A stretch of 64,000 nucleotides of DNA from contig NZ_AZAC01000001.1 of NCBI RefSeq assembly GCF_000931935.2, positions 62,001 through 126,000 on the forward strand. The letters run 5' to 3'. Below the pieces are notes generated by a model, which searched no databases, was not told the DNA's origin, and was given only the letters and a program-made list of their open reading frames with translations. This document shows, piece by piece, positions 47,421 through 56,679 of this stretch (position 1 is the stretch's first letter; every line of letters begins with the position of its first letter). The DNA comes from Dethiosulfatarculus sandiegensis. GTDB lineage: Bacteria > Desulfobacterota > Desulfarculia > Desulfarculales > Desulfarculaceae. A program made the translations under genes and the position numbers.

Positions 47421-48170
47421 ATGAAGGACTATCAAAAACGACTCACCAAACTTTTGGCGGAAAGCGGTTCTTTGTTTTTTCGCCAGGGACTCAGGCTTAA
47501 GGACGGGCGACCCACACCTTATTTTGTGAACCTGGGTGTATTCAGAACCGGACGCCTCTCCTATGAACTGGGACGCTGCTTTGCCGACTGGATGGTGGAG
47601 ACAGGCCTTGACAAGCAGGTGGATGTGCTGGTCGGCCCCTCTTATAAAGGAAGCGCCATAGCCCAGACCTGTGCGGTTGCCCTGTATGAAAAATACGGGG
47701 TGGACCTTTCCTTTGATTATGACCGCAAAGAAGCCAAGACCCATGGCGAAGCCACGGGCAAGGGTTCCATGATGGTCACCGGCGCCTTGGAAAAGGGTTC
47801 CAGAATCCTGATAATCGACGATGTGGGAACCTCCATGGCCACCAAGGTGGAACTTTTGGAAAAACTGGAAACATTGGGCCTGGATTTACAGGTGCAGGGT
47901 GTTTCCCTGGCTGTTGACCGGGAGCAGACCCAGGCGGTCTACGATGAAAACGGCCGGGTGGTGGAAGGCAGAAAAGGCCCCGACGCCCTGGCGGCCTTTA
48001 CCGAAAAAACCGGGTTAAGCGTTTGGTCCCTTTTGGGGATCAAGGCTGCTGTCAATTACCTGCATGAGAGCGGGGAGCCGGTTTTGGTTGACAACCAAAG
48101 AAAGCCCCTGGGGGACGATCTTCTGGCCCAGGTCAACGAGTACCTTTCCGTTTACGGCCGGGAGGGCTGA
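47421..48170 (+). CDS. pyrE: orotate phosphoribosyltransferase
   Basis: A 249-residue type I phosphoribosyltransferase that joins orotate and PRPP to OMP in pyrimidine synthesis. The PRPP-binding motif ILIIDDVGTSMATK and the catalytic-loop segment FDYDRKEAKTHGE are clear, as is YFVNLGVF near the N-terminus. It is longer than E. coli PyrE (213), with an insertion around DREQTQAVYDENGR. RBS AAGGAG at good distance. It starts a run of small genes with very short gaps. Confidence 0.92.
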   Translation: MKDYQKRLTKLLAESGSLFFRQGLRLKDGRPTPYFVNLGVFRTGRLSYELGRCFADWMVETGLDKQVDVLVGPSYKGSAIAQTCAVALYEKYGVDLSFDYDRKEAKTHGEATGKGSMMVTGALEKGSRILIIDDVGTSMATKVELLEKLETLGLDLQVQGVSLAVDREQTQAVYDENGRVVEGRKGPDALAAFTEKTGLSVWSLLGIKAAVNYLHESGEPVLVDNQRKPLGDDLLAQVNEYLSVYGREG

Positions 48171-48174
48171 AGGC

Positions 48175-48549
48175 ATGCGCAAGCAATTCGTCGCTCCGCT
48201 GCTCTCAGGGCTGATCATGCCCGGCCTGGGGCAGTTGCTGAACCGCCAGCCCGGCAAGGGGGCCATGATGGTGGTGGCGGCCAGTATTTTATTCCTTATA
48301 GGGCTTTTTATGGCCGCCCTTAAGATCACTCAGGCGCTTGCCAATATGGGCGATATAGCCCCGGGCCAGGATAAATGGGCGGTTTTGCACGCCCAGTTGT
48401 CCCAACAGGGCACCACCTGGCTCTGGCTGGTGGGCGGCGCTTTTTTCATCCTCTGGGTTTGGGCGGTTACAGATGCCTGGCGTTCAGGCAAACTTAAAGA
48501 CCGGGAGGCCGGGCAGGCTGCCTTGTCAGAAGGCGAGGCCGGTGATTGA
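48175..48549 (+). CDS. small membrane protein of unknown function
   Basis: A 124-residue protein that begins with a PLLSGLIMPGLGQLLNRQP segment, as in TM2/DUF5683-type proteins, where a PGLGQ hairpin precedes the first membrane helix. Helices lie at about 30-52 and 78-98, and the C-terminus is charged. The ATG at 48175 is 4 bp after the pyrE stop. Its own stop overlaps the following TTG by 3 bases, so the genes are coupled. Function unknown. Confidence 0.65.
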   Translation: MRKQFVAPLLSGLIMPGLGQLLNRQPGKGAMMVVAASILFLIGLFMAALKITQALANMGDIAPGQDKWAVLHAQLSQQGTTWLWLVGGAFFILWVWAVTDAWRSGKLKDREAGQAALSEGEAGD

Positions 48550-48878
48550 GGTCATATTTACTGGATGAAATATCCATAACCGATAAGGCCAGGCTCGTTA
48601 CCTATTTGGAAGAAAATCTCAACCCTTCAGGCCTGCCTGATGTATTTTGGCTCGAGCTGCCCCGTGATATCCTGACCGAGGAGCAAAGGGAGCATAAAAA
48701 ATGTTCTCCCCACAGGGTGGCGGTTGTGTTGGAAGACGATTCCGTGCGCCTGGAGTTTCTGGTCCGCTCCATGGACAGCCTGCGTTGTTCTTGCACCGGT
48801 TATGCCACCCCCGGGCAGCGTGAATTTTTAATGGCATTTTTTGATCGCATGGTAGAAGAGTTGGAGTTGACCACCTAA
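48546..48878 (+). CDS. uncharacterised soluble protein
   Basis: A 110-residue acidic cytoplasmic protein starting at a TTG that overlaps the previous stop (TTGA); the codon before it is a stop, so no earlier start exists. It has two Cys in RCSCTGYATPGQ and no membrane segment. I do not recognise it; context gives only co-transcription with pyrE. Confidence 0.55.
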   Translation: MRSYLLDEISITDKARLVTYLEENLNPSGLPDVFWLELPRDILTEEQREHKKCSPHRVAVVLEDDSVRLEFLVRSMDSLRCSCTGYATPGQREFLMAFFDRMVEELELTT

Positions 48879-48997
48879 GGGGGATACTTGAGCTTGTCTT
48901 GCTTTCAGCCTGTCCTTTATCTGGTTTTTATGGCGGGTGGATCTCTTTAAATTATTGATTTGCCTTGAAAAATAATTTAAAACAGGGGATGCGGGGC

Positions 48998-49192
48998 ATG
49001 GCGGAAAAAAGTCAATCCGGGTTTCAGGGACTTACCGCGCAGAGCCTTTATTGCGCCAAATGTGGACAGGCCCAGCCCGTTAGGAGTAAGCTCTTGTTGG
49101 TCTTGCCTCAGGGTGAGAAATACGCCTATTTTTGTTCAGTCTGCGGTGAACGTCTGGGCATCCGCATGGTTGACTCCCAACAGGGAAAATAA
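48998..49192 (+). CDS. small zinc-ribbon protein
   Basis: A 64-residue protein with CAKC and, 27 residues on, CSVC, forming a four-cysteine zinc ribbon. The ATG at 48998 follows AGGGG at 9 bases; an alternative is the ATG at 48989. Cytoplasmic, basic, unknown function. About 120 bp of non-coding sequence precedes it. Confidence 0.6.
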   Translation: MAEKSQSGFQGLTAQSLYCAKCGQAQPVRSKLLLVLPQGEKYAYFCSVCGERLGIRMVDSQQGK

Positions 49193-49263
49193 TTTAATCA
49201 GTTTGACTTGGCGGTTTTCAGCCTGCTTTTGGCAAAAGCCAAGTTTTTTGAACTCCGCCTAAG

Positions 49264-50268
49264 ATGATTGGGAATCATTTTATGAATCAATTGGCAGAAC
49301 AACCAGTGCACGCCCTTATAACCGGTGGAGCCGGTTTCATAGGCTCTCATTTGGCCCATTTTCTTTTGGAAAAAGGCCAGCACGTGCATATCGTGGATGA
49401 CCTTTCCACCGGCAGCATCACCAATTTGGACGAACTGCGTAAAAACCCCAATTTCGGCCACACCATAGCCGATGTGCAGGATGAACCCCTGATGGCCGAG
49501 CTGGTGGACAGGGCTGATGTGGTCTATCATCTGGCCGCGGCGGTTGGGGTCCGTCTTATTGTCGAGAGCCCGGTGCGCACCATTGAGACCAATATAGGCT
49601 GCACCGAGGTTATCCTGCGCCTGGCCAATAAAAAGCGCAAAAAGGTGGTGGTCGCCTCCACCAGCGAGGTTTACGGCAAAAACGATTCCGTTCCTTTTTT
49701 AGAGGATCATGACCTGGTTATGGGATCCACTTCCAAAGCCCGCTGGTCATATGCCTGCTCCAAGGCCATTGACGAGTTTCTGGCCCTGGCCTATCACCGG
49801 GCCAGGGGGCTGCCTGTGGTGGTGGTGCGGCTTTTCAATACAGTTGGACCTCGCCAGACCGGACGCTACGGCATGGTTTTGCCGACCTTTGTGCGCCAGG
49901 CCCTGATGGGACAGCCCATTACCGTCTTCGGTGACGGCAAGCAAAGCCGCTGCTTCTCCTATGTGGGCGAGGTGGTTGAGTGCCTGTACAAACTGGCCCA
50001 TTGCCCGGAAGCCGAAGGCCAGGTGGTTAATGTAGGCAGCCGTCATGAAATCACCATTGAGGATCTTGCTGTTTTGGTCAAGGAGCTTACTGAAAGCACT
50101 TCCGAAATAGTCAAGATATCCTATGACGAAGCCTATGCCGAAGGCTTTGAGGATATGCCTAGAAGGATCCCTGATGTGAGCAAGCTTGAAGGCCTGATCG
50201 GAAAAAGCCCCCAGATGGATATTGCCGAGATAGCCAAGTCGGTGATTCAGCATTATCGCGAACGGTAG
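49264..50268 (+). CDS. NAD-dependent sugar-nucleotide epimerase/dehydratase
   Basis: A 334-residue extended short-chain dehydrogenase. It has the Rossmann motif TGGAGFIGSHL, the catalytic Tyr-x3-Lys (YACSK), Ser/Thr in ASTSEVYG and the substrate block RLFNTVGPRQTGRYGMV. It resembles UDP-glucose 4-epimerase and UDP-glucuronate decarboxylase relatives, so it supplies a sugar nucleotide for surface polysaccharide. The exact reaction cannot be fixed. The ATG at 49282 has the better, though weak, RBS. The next gene encodes a polysaccharide-initiating transferase, which fits. Confidence 0.85.
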   Translation: MIGNHFMNQLAEQPVHALITGGAGFIGSHLAHFLLEKGQHVHIVDDLSTGSITNLDELRKNPNFGHTIADVQDEPLMAELVDRADVVYHLAAAVGVRLIVESPVRTIETNIGCTEVILRLANKKRKKVVVASTSEVYGKNDSVPFLEDHDLVMGSTSKARWSYACSKAIDEFLALAYHRARGLPVVVVRLFNTVGPRQTGRYGMVLPTFVRQALMGQPITVFGDGKQSRCFSYVGEVVECLYKLAHCPEAEGQVVNVGSRHEITIEDLAVLVKELTESTSEIVKISYDEAYAEGFEDMPRRIPDVSKLEGLIGKSPQMDIAEIAKSVIQHYRER

Positions 50269-50425
50269 ATATTGGAAGGCTTTATAGTCCCTCAGCCTGC
50301 TATTTGGTATGATAAGTGTTTGGAATTGCTTGTCTTAGTTAGGTATAGTAATTCAGCGGGTCATAATTCGGGGTCTCCATCGGGGGGCATCCCCGGCCTG
50401 CCTGCAGGCTGCGAGTCAACAGCTT

Positions 50426-50447
50426 GGGGCCTTTTTATGGCCCCTTT
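50426..50447 (+). terminator. hairpin terminator after epimerase gene
   Basis: GGGGCC and GGCCCC arms around TTTTTAT, followed by TTTATAA. It lies 24 bases before the next gene, so it could also act as an attenuator for that gene. Confidence 0.6.
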
Positions 50448-50470
50448 ATAACTTAAGTGGATATGGGCCC

Positions 50471-52237
50471 ATGCTCCTGCCTTTTGCCATTGCCTTTTTG
50501 GTATCAGTATGCCTTACTCCCGTGCTGATTTTCCTGGCCCGAAAAATGGACTGGGTGGTGCAGCCCAGGGATGATCGCTGGCATAAAAAGCCTACTGCGG
50601 TTTATGGCGGGGTGGCGATTTTTATTGCCTTTGCAGTGGCCTTTTGGGCTTCGGGTTCTTATACGCGTGAGTTTTGGGTTTTGGCAGGTTCGGCAGGCCT
50701 GCTTTTTCTTTTGGGGTTGTGGGATGACACCTGGGAGATGAAGCCCCAGGTCAAGTTTCTGGCTCAGCTTTTCGTGGCCCTTTTTGCCGTGAGTCAAGGG
50801 GTTGGCATAGATTCTTCCCTGGTCCCCTGGCCCTGGCTGGAGATCCCCCTGGCCGTTCTCTGGCTGGTGGGCATCACCAATGCGGTCAATATCCTGGATA
50901 ATATGGACGGCCTTTCCTCCGGGGTTGTCTTTATCGCCTCGTCGGTCCTGGCCCTGGGCGCCTGGCTCAGCGGATCTACAGGAGGGGGATGCTCCCTGGC
51001 CGCTATCCTGGCCGGTTCAGCCTTGGGCTTTTTTATTTACAATTTCAACCCTGCCAAGATTTTCATGGGTGACTGCGGCTCCATGTTTTTGGGCTTTACC
51101 TTGGGTGGTCTGGCCCTTTTAAGCACCGGCACTACGGCCCATGCCAGTCAGACGGCCTTTGCCGTGCTGGTGCCCTTGGGGGCTTTGGTGGTCCCTATTT
51201 TCGACACCACCCTGGTTTCCTTTCAGCGCTCCACCCATGGGCGCTCCATTGCCCAGGGCGGTCGCGACCACTCCAGCCATCGACTGGTCTTTTTAGGGCT
51301 CAGTGAGCGCAGGGCCGTGGTTTTGCTCTTGACTATCAGCGCGCTGGGCGGTTTTTCCATTCTTTTGCTTTCCAGATACGCCACGATTCTTACTGCGGTT
51401 GTGGTGCTGGTCTTGCTTTTGGTGGGGCTTCTTTTCTTCGGGGTTTATCTGGGTGAGGTCAAGGTCTATGACTCGGGGCGCAAAAAAAGGATCCAGGGAT
51501 CTGTTTTAAGCGGCCTGGTGATGCATAAAAAGCAGCTTTTGCAGATTGTTGCCGATCTGCTTTTGCTCTCGGCGGCCTATACGGCTTCCTGGCTGTTGAG
51601 GTTTGACGGTGTCCTGGTGCCGGGGGAGATGACGCTCCTGGCCAAATCTTTGCCTATTCTCTTGGCTATCAAGATGGCCTGCTTCTGGTTTTTCGGGCTT
51701 TACCGGGGAGAGTGGAGGTATCTGTCGGTTTACGACATTATCCAGATAGTCAAGGCCTGCGTGCTGGGATCGTTGATTCATGTCCTGGCCCTGGTTATTC
51801 TGTTCAGGTTCGAAGGCTACTCCCGCGCGGTTATGATCATCGACATGCTGCTGGCCCTGGTTTTTGTGGCCGGCGCCAGGAGCCTGATACGGGTTTTCCG
51901 GGAAAAAGTGCGGGGCGCAACCGGGATTCCGGTCTTGATCATGGGCGCAGGTGACGGTGGTGAACTTTTGCTGAGAGAGCTGCGCAACAATCCCAACCTG
52001 AATTATATCCCGGTGGGTTTTGTGGATGACGACCCAGCCAAGCAAGGCTCGGTGATCCACGGCATTCACGTGATGGGCACCAGGGGAGACATCCCCAAAC
52101 TGGTCCGGAAACACCAGGTGGGCAGGGTCTTTATCTCGATCCTTTCCACCAAGAATCATAATTTTAGTGATGTCTTCAAAACTTGTGAGCAGATGGATAT
52201 TCCCTGCTCCCGCATTCAACCTATAATTAAGCTCTAG
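50471..52237 (+). CDS. WecA/MraY-family transferase fused to CapD-like membrane Rossmann region
   Basis: A 588-residue fusion. Residues 1 to about 345 form a polyprenyl-phosphate sugar-1-phosphate transferase with about ten helices and all hallmark motifs: DRWHKKPTAVYGG, DDTWEMKPQVKF, NAVNILDNMDGLSSG, NPAKIFMGDCGS and GRDHSSHRL. It would load a sugar phosphate on undecaprenyl phosphate to start a glycan. Residues 350-588 have four helices, then a nucleotide-binding domain (VLIMGAGDGGELLL) like the N-terminal part of CapD/FlaA1-type nucleoside-diphosphate sugar dehydratases, but the catalytic SDR domain is absent. The fusion suggests a sensory or scaffolding use of the second part. Confidence 0.88.
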   Translation: MLLPFAIAFLVSVCLTPVLIFLARKMDWVVQPRDDRWHKKPTAVYGGVAIFIAFAVAFWASGSYTREFWVLAGSAGLLFLLGLWDDTWEMKPQVKFLAQLFVALFAVSQGVGIDSSLVPWPWLEIPLAVLWLVGITNAVNILDNMDGLSSGVVFIASSVLALGAWLSGSTGGGCSLAAILAGSALGFFIYNFNPAKIFMGDCGSMFLGFTLGGLALLSTGTTAHASQTAFAVLVPLGALVVPIFDTTLVSFQRSTHGRSIAQGGRDHSSHRLVFLGLSERRAVVLLLTISALGGFSILLLSRYATILTAVVVLVLLLVGLLFFGVYLGEVKVYDSGRKKRIQGSVLSGLVMHKKQLLQIVADLLLLSAAYTASWLLRFDGVLVPGEMTLLAKSLPILLAIKMACFWFFGLYRGEWRYLSVYDIIQIVKACVLGSLIHVLALVILFRFEGYSRAVMIIDMLLALVFVAGARSLIRVFREKVRGATGIPVLIMGAGDGGELLLRELRNNPNLNYIPVGFVDDDPAKQGSVIHGIHVMGTRGDIPKLVRKHQVGRVFISILSTKNHNFSDVFKTCEQMDIPCSRIQPIIKL

Positions 52238-52342
52238 TTGGGCCTGAAAAAGGCCGTTCCTTTCAAAATTTGAATTTGGTAAAAAATTACGGCTAACCCG
52301 TGATCCGGGTTTGTTTGCGAAAGGATTGGCCGGGGGGGGTGG

Positions 52343-53281
52343 CTATTTTTTACCCAGCCCGGACCTTCGGGCCAAAAGATGGCGGTAAACTTCAGTTAAA
52401 AACCTGATGTACTGCTGGCTGGCGGTCTCATCGCTTTGAGTGAAGGTCACACTGGTGGCTCCCTTAAGCTTGCCTTTGATATCGCGTACATCCTCGGACC
52501 TCACCACCCTTGCCTCCAGAACAAGTTTCTGAACTCCACTTAAAAGGGCCAGATTTAAAAGCTGATGTTTGGAAAAGCTGAGCATGATGTCGTGGTAGAA
52601 CTTCAACCCTCCGGCAGAAAGATCCATCAGCCCCAGGGGAGTCTTCTCCGGCCACAGGACCAGACGCATGTCCAGGTCTTCGGGAGGCGTTATGCGATAG
52701 GCCAGGCGCAAGGTGACCGGAGTCAGTTCGGATGGGGCCTTGACAGTGACCACGTTTTCGGTTGTGGTTTCGTTCAGGCGGTAACCCAGGATCACATCCA
52801 GTATCTGGGTTTTATATCCCACCCTGAGCCAGCGCCCTCCGGGCACGTCCATATAACGGGCCAAAAAGGAAATTTCCGCCTCGCGGCCTATGTCCGAACG
52901 CAGGACCGGAGGCGAGGTCTGAGCCAGGTGAAGGATATTTTCATTATCTATATCGTGGATCAGGGAGGGCCTAACTTCAGGGTTTTCTTCCCAACCCTTT
53001 CGCAGGAGCACCATTTCCGCCTGGCGCATGGGCCTTATGCAGGTGTGAAGAAGGCTTTCCTGGGTGGGAAGCTCCCTTAGGTGGTCCTCAACAAGGTTGA
53101 ACTCGTTGGGGGGTAGCGCCACTTCACTGAGGCGTATCTCCTGAGGATCAAGTTTGACCGGTTTTATCGTTTGCGGCCTGGAGAGTTCCTGTGAGCTTGC
53201 CAAGCCCCTGGGGGCGGCAGCCTGATTTTCCCTTCTTTTTTGTCTGCGGGAAACTCCTCTGGGAAGTTCAGCTAGTCGCAT
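52343..53281 (-). CDS. PilZ-domain c-di-GMP-binding protein (YcgR-like)
   Basis: A 312-residue cytoplasmic protein. An N-terminal flagellar-brake-like (PilZN) domain occupies about 120-200, and a C-terminal PilZ domain follows. Both c-di-GMP motifs are present: RLAYR (RxxxR) at the domain junction and DLSAGG (DxSxxG). The first 100 residues are basic and poorly structured. YcgR-type proteins slow or redirect the flagellar motor when c-di-GMP rises, or control exopolysaccharide. The ATG at 53281 is preferred over an adjacent TTG because AGAGG is well placed. Confidence 0.82.
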   Translation of the reverse strand: MRLAELPRGVSRRQKRRENQAAAPRGLASSQELSRPQTIKPVKLDPQEIRLSEVALPPNEFNLVEDHLRELPTQESLLHTCIRPMRQAEMVLLRKGWEENPEVRPSLIHDIDNENILHLAQTSPPVLRSDIGREAEISFLARYMDVPGGRWLRVGYKTQILDVILGYRLNETTTENVVTVKAPSELTPVTLRLAYRITPPEDLDMRLVLWPEKTPLGLMDLSAGGLKFYHDIMLSFSKHQLLNLALLSGVQKLVLEARVVRSEDVRDIKGKLKGATSVTFTQSDETASQQYIRFLTEVYRHLLARRSGLGKK

Positions 53282-53423
53282 CAAGGCCTCTGGGTTAAAT
53301 ACGGGAAGGCAGCCGTTGCCCTGACCCGGTTAAGGTTTTGATGATACCCTACTAATTCCAGTATACCGCAATGTTGAAGGCCGCGCCTTTAATCGCAGCT
53401 TATCCCCTTACGACCAGGATTTA

Positions 53424-55277
53424 TTATTCATCAAAATAATGTTCCACTTTCCAGACACCCGGCTCAATAACGGTTTTGGTGTATTTACCCAGTTTGGCAA
53501 AAACGGCCAGCATGGATTTGTTCCTGCCGAAGCTGATGGCCCAGAACCCCTTGATGCCCTTGGTCAGGGCATATTCAGCCAGGTGGGACTGCAACACCGT
53601 TCCCAGGCCCTGACCGGCGTAATCTTCATGCACAGTGTAGGCAACCTCGGCCAGGTCCCTTTCCTCCTCACGGTCATAGCGACCCACCCCCACTATTCTT
53701 TCCGCGCCTATGGGCCCGGTCGTGGCCACCAGGGCCATTTTACGGTCATAGTCCAGGTTAACCATGCCCTGGGCGCTGGCGTGTGGCATGGCCCTCACCG
53801 GGCGGAAATAGCGGTTGTACACGGTCTCTTCGGAATGGGAATAGAAGAACCTCTGTAAAAGCACCTCATCGGTGGGCTTGATAGGCCTGATCTGAACCTC
53901 GGAACCGTCCTTCAAGGTGGCGGTGGTTTCCATGAATTCGGGATAAAGGTGCTGGTTCGCTTCTATGAGGATCTGATCGGGATAGACATAGGCCTTTTCC
54001 TTGGCCTGCTCCAGGAGCTCTGCCCTGAAACGGGGGTGGGCAATACTGATGAGCGCCATGGTTCTTTCCCGAATGGATTTTCCATGCAGATAGGCAACCC
54101 CGTATTCAGTCACCACGTAGTGAACATCGCCCCTGGTGGCTATGATACTGGCGCCTTCGGCCAGCTTGTGCACAATGCGGCTTGCCGTTCCGTCTTTGGT
54201 GGTGGAAGGCAACACTATGATGGGCCTGCCGCTTTTGCTCATGGCGGCCCCGCGCAGAAAGTCCAGCCTGCCGCCGATGCCGGAATAAAATCTCATGCCT
54301 TCGGATTCACTGGATACCTGGCCGGTCAGATCCACTTCCATGGCGCTGCCGATGCTGGTGAGGTTATCGTTTTTGGCGATTTCCTTGGGATCATAGACCT
54401 GGGAACTGGGTAAAAACAGAAAATTCGGGTTCAGATCTACAAAGTCATAGACTTTTTTGCTGCCCACACAAAAAGTGCAGACCGCCCTGCCGGGGAAATG
54501 GGTTTTTTTCTGGCAGGTGATGACTCCTTTTTCCACCAGTTCGATTATATTGTCGGTTATGGCCTCGGTATGCAGGCCCAGGTCTTTTTTCCCCTCGAGG
54601 TGTTTTAAAATTTCATTGGGCAGGTGCCCGTAGCCCACATGCAGGGTGTCCCCGTCCCGGACAAGTTTGGCGGCCTCTTCGGCTATTTTTTGACCCACTT
54701 CGCTAGTCTGGGGAAAGCGGTATTCCAAAAGGGGTTCGTCATGCTCCACAAAGGCGTCTATTTTGCTCACAGGCAGGTAGGTGTTGCCCATGGTGCGGGG
54801 CATGTAACGGTTCACCTGGGCAATAACGTAATCTGCGTTTATGGCAGCGGAACGGGCCACATCCACACCAATGCCCAGAGACACCCAGCCGTGTTTGTCC
54901 GGTGGGCTCACTTGAATCAGGGCCACATCCAGGTGCATATAGCCCAGGGCAAAGAGCTCTTCCACCTCGTGCATGAAAAGAGGGGTGTAGTCCGCCCTGG
55001 CCTGGGTCACTGCCTCACGGGTGTTTGGACCGATGAAAAGGGCGTTGTGGCGGAACCTGCGGTCAAAGCGGCTTTCAGTGAAATCGGCCCTTCCCAGGGT
55101 TACAAAGTGCAGGAGTTCCACGTCATGAAGCTCGTCTGCCCGGTTCATGAGGCCCTTCACCAGGGCGAGCGGCTCTGCGCAGGCAGTGCCCACAAACACC
55201 CTTTGACCTCGCTTAACCCTTTTGAGGGCCCTTTTCAGCGGCATGACCCTTTGTTCGTACAGTTTCAGCGGATCCAC
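53424..55277 (-). CDS. acetyl-CoA hydrolase/transferase-family protein fused to GNAT domain
   Basis: A 617-residue fusion. Residues 1 to about 440 are a CoA-transferase family I protein (QVSPPDKHGWVSLGIG, VGYGHLPNEIL, VDLTGQVSSESEG, then the MRFYSGIGGRLDFLRGAAMS block), which would exchange CoA between carboxylates such as acetate, butyrate or hydroxybutyrate. Residues about 455-617 are a GNAT acetyltransferase (IRPIKPTDEVLLQRFFYSHSEETVYNRYF, VHEDYAGQGLGTVL). The same fusion is known in other deltaproteobacteria. The GNAT part may acetylate the transferase or another target. GTG start behind GGAGG. A divergent 600-bp gap lies upstream. Confidence 0.88.
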   Translation of the reverse strand: MDPLKLYEQRVMPLKRALKRVKRGQRVFVGTACAEPLALVKGLMNRADELHDVELLHFVTLGRADFTESRFDRRFRHNALFIGPNTREAVTQARADYTPLFMHEVEELFALGYMHLDVALIQVSPPDKHGWVSLGIGVDVARSAAINADYVIAQVNRYMPRTMGNTYLPVSKIDAFVEHDEPLLEYRFPQTSEVGQKIAEEAAKLVRDGDTLHVGYGHLPNEILKHLEGKKDLGLHTEAITDNIIELVEKGVITCQKKTHFPGRAVCTFCVGSKKVYDFVDLNPNFLFLPSSQVYDPKEIAKNDNLTSIGSAMEVDLTGQVSSESEGMRFYSGIGGRLDFLRGAAMSKSGRPIIVLPSTTKDGTASRIVHKLAEGASIIATRGDVHYVVTEYGVAYLHGKSIRERTMALISIAHPRFRAELLEQAKEKAYVYPDQILIEANQHLYPEFMETTATLKDGSEVQIRPIKPTDEVLLQRFFYSHSEETVYNRYFRPVRAMPHASAQGMVNLDYDRKMALVATTGPIGAERIVGVGRYDREEERDLAEVAYTVHEDYAGQGLGTVLQSHLAEYALTKGIKGFWAISFGRNKSMLAVFAKLGKYTKTVIEPGVWKVEHYFDE

Positions 55278-55875
55278 CTTCCACCTCCGTTATAGGCCTG
55301 ATTATCAATGTATCATCTGTGAGTCTTTCTTCCAAACCGGGATTGGGTCATGTTTTTCTTAAAAAATTGTAACTAGCTAAAAAATAATCTATTTTTCAAA
55401 GGTTGGCCGGTATGGGGGGCGTAATCTCGAGAGGTGGTCGGAGCAAGCTTCCCGAAGCGGTCCGGAAGAACACCAAAAAATGACAGGGCGTTTTTGGGCT
55501 CTCGGAATGAAATATTTTTTTATATTCAAATAAATTGATAGGGTCTGTTGTTCTATAAGGAATATTAATGACATATCCCTCAATTTACCCCTAAAAGCTG
55601 GAAAAATCAGGACCTTGGCCGGGATGCAAAGCTTGAGTTCATAGTCTTCCGAAGAGTGACAGGACAGACGGTGGCCTGTAAGAAAAACGCAGGATAAATC
55701 GTTGATTATTCCAGGCCTTGCCCAAGGCCTGCTTGTAGTGGGTTGTTAAAACCCGTCTTCTTAGTCACAATGCCAACACAAACAGGCGGTCGGGATGATA
55801 ACTTGCCCGATCCCTTAAAAGCAGTTTAAAATTGATAATAACCAAGCTCAAATCACTAAACTGGGTATTGCTATC
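55278..55875. other. 600-bp divergent intergenic region
   Basis: No supportable gene. It contains a CAGGCC-N8-GGCCTG hairpin (about 55709-55728), a GGGTT/AACCC hairpin just after it, and A+T-rich upstream sequence for the CoA-transferase gene. A short resemblance to a c-di-GMP riboswitch core at 55621-55632 was judged insufficient. Confidence 0.45.
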
Positions 55876-56454
55876 GTGGATAAACAGAACAAGAGGGCTA
55901 TTTCCGAAATCTCCTTTGACGGCACACTGCCGGACAAACCGGCCGACCTTTACCGCCTGCACAGGCTTTGCCTGCGCATGTTCGGCATGATGACCAGGGA
56001 TGTGCCTCTCCAGGCAAATAACCTGGCCGAGGCCGTGTCTTATTCCCTAAGCAAAAAGGAACGAAAAAACCTGGCTCAGCTTTTAGAGGAGGAGTTGCCG
56101 GTTTTCATAGCCCTTTACGCCCTTGAGCATCTATCTTCCATGTCCGAGTTCAGCGAAGAGGGACCGGCAGAGTTGATCCGCTCTCTTTTACTGCCTTGCT
56201 TTTCCCTGAGCTATCTTGATTTATATGATCAGCACCAGGATCCTTTGAAGCATGTATTGGCCCGGGTGGACTGGTACCTGGACGGTGACAAGGGCGAGCC
56301 CCTATCCGCTTTCATTGACTATGCCATTACCTTGGTTGGTGAAAAATTAGGAGATGGTGAACCCCTGCTCAACTACATCAAGGATAATCTCCAGCCGGAG
56401 ATGGATAAGCGCCTTGAACTTGCTGTTCGCTATGAGTTCGCCCTTGATTCTTAG
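55876..56454 (+). CDS. uncharacterised helical cytoplasmic protein
   Basis: A 192-residue acidic, mostly alpha-helical protein with a GTG start. It has no signal peptide, membrane helix or metal motif. The helical character, the YLDLYDQHQDPLKHVL block and the size are slightly reminiscent of TorD-type redox-enzyme chaperones, but the defining motif is not visible, so I leave it unnamed. It is transcribed alone, toward pdxA. Confidence 0.5.
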   Translation: MDKQNKRAISEISFDGTLPDKPADLYRLHRLCLRMFGMMTRDVPLQANNLAEAVSYSLSKKERKNLAQLLEEELPVFIALYALEHLSSMSEFSEEGPAELIRSLLLPCFSLSYLDLYDQHQDPLKHVLARVDWYLDGDKGEPLSAFIDYAITLVGEKLGDGEPLLNYIKDNLQPEMDKRLELAVRYEFALDS

Positions 56455-56550
56455 GGTATAATCCACACATCGTAAGACCTCTGTTGCTGTTTTGCCGCCG
56501 GTAAGCTTGGGCGGCGATGGCCCATGGTCCTCTGCATGATGCATGCTTAA

Positions 56551-56579
56551 TTGACGTGAAGCAAAAAAACTCGTAAAAT
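56551..56579 (+). promoter_or_regulatory. sigma-70 promoter of pdxA
   Basis: TTGACG, exactly 17 bp, TAAAAT; one mismatch in each box. About 100 bp upstream of the pdxA start. Confidence 0.65.
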
Positions 56580-56679
56580 TAAATCTTTATAAGATTGGTC
56601 TGATTTAAGGGGCAATAATTTTCATACGAAGATTCGGCCTTTTGCATATGGTTCTTGTTTGAGTTAAGGAGTGACTCCT

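Noticed and set aside
55615..55690. Possible c-di-GMP (GEMM) riboswitch core (GGGATGCAAAGC)
   Set aside because: The matching upstream GGCAAACC half and the tetraloop receptor are missing, and the flanks do not form the two helices.
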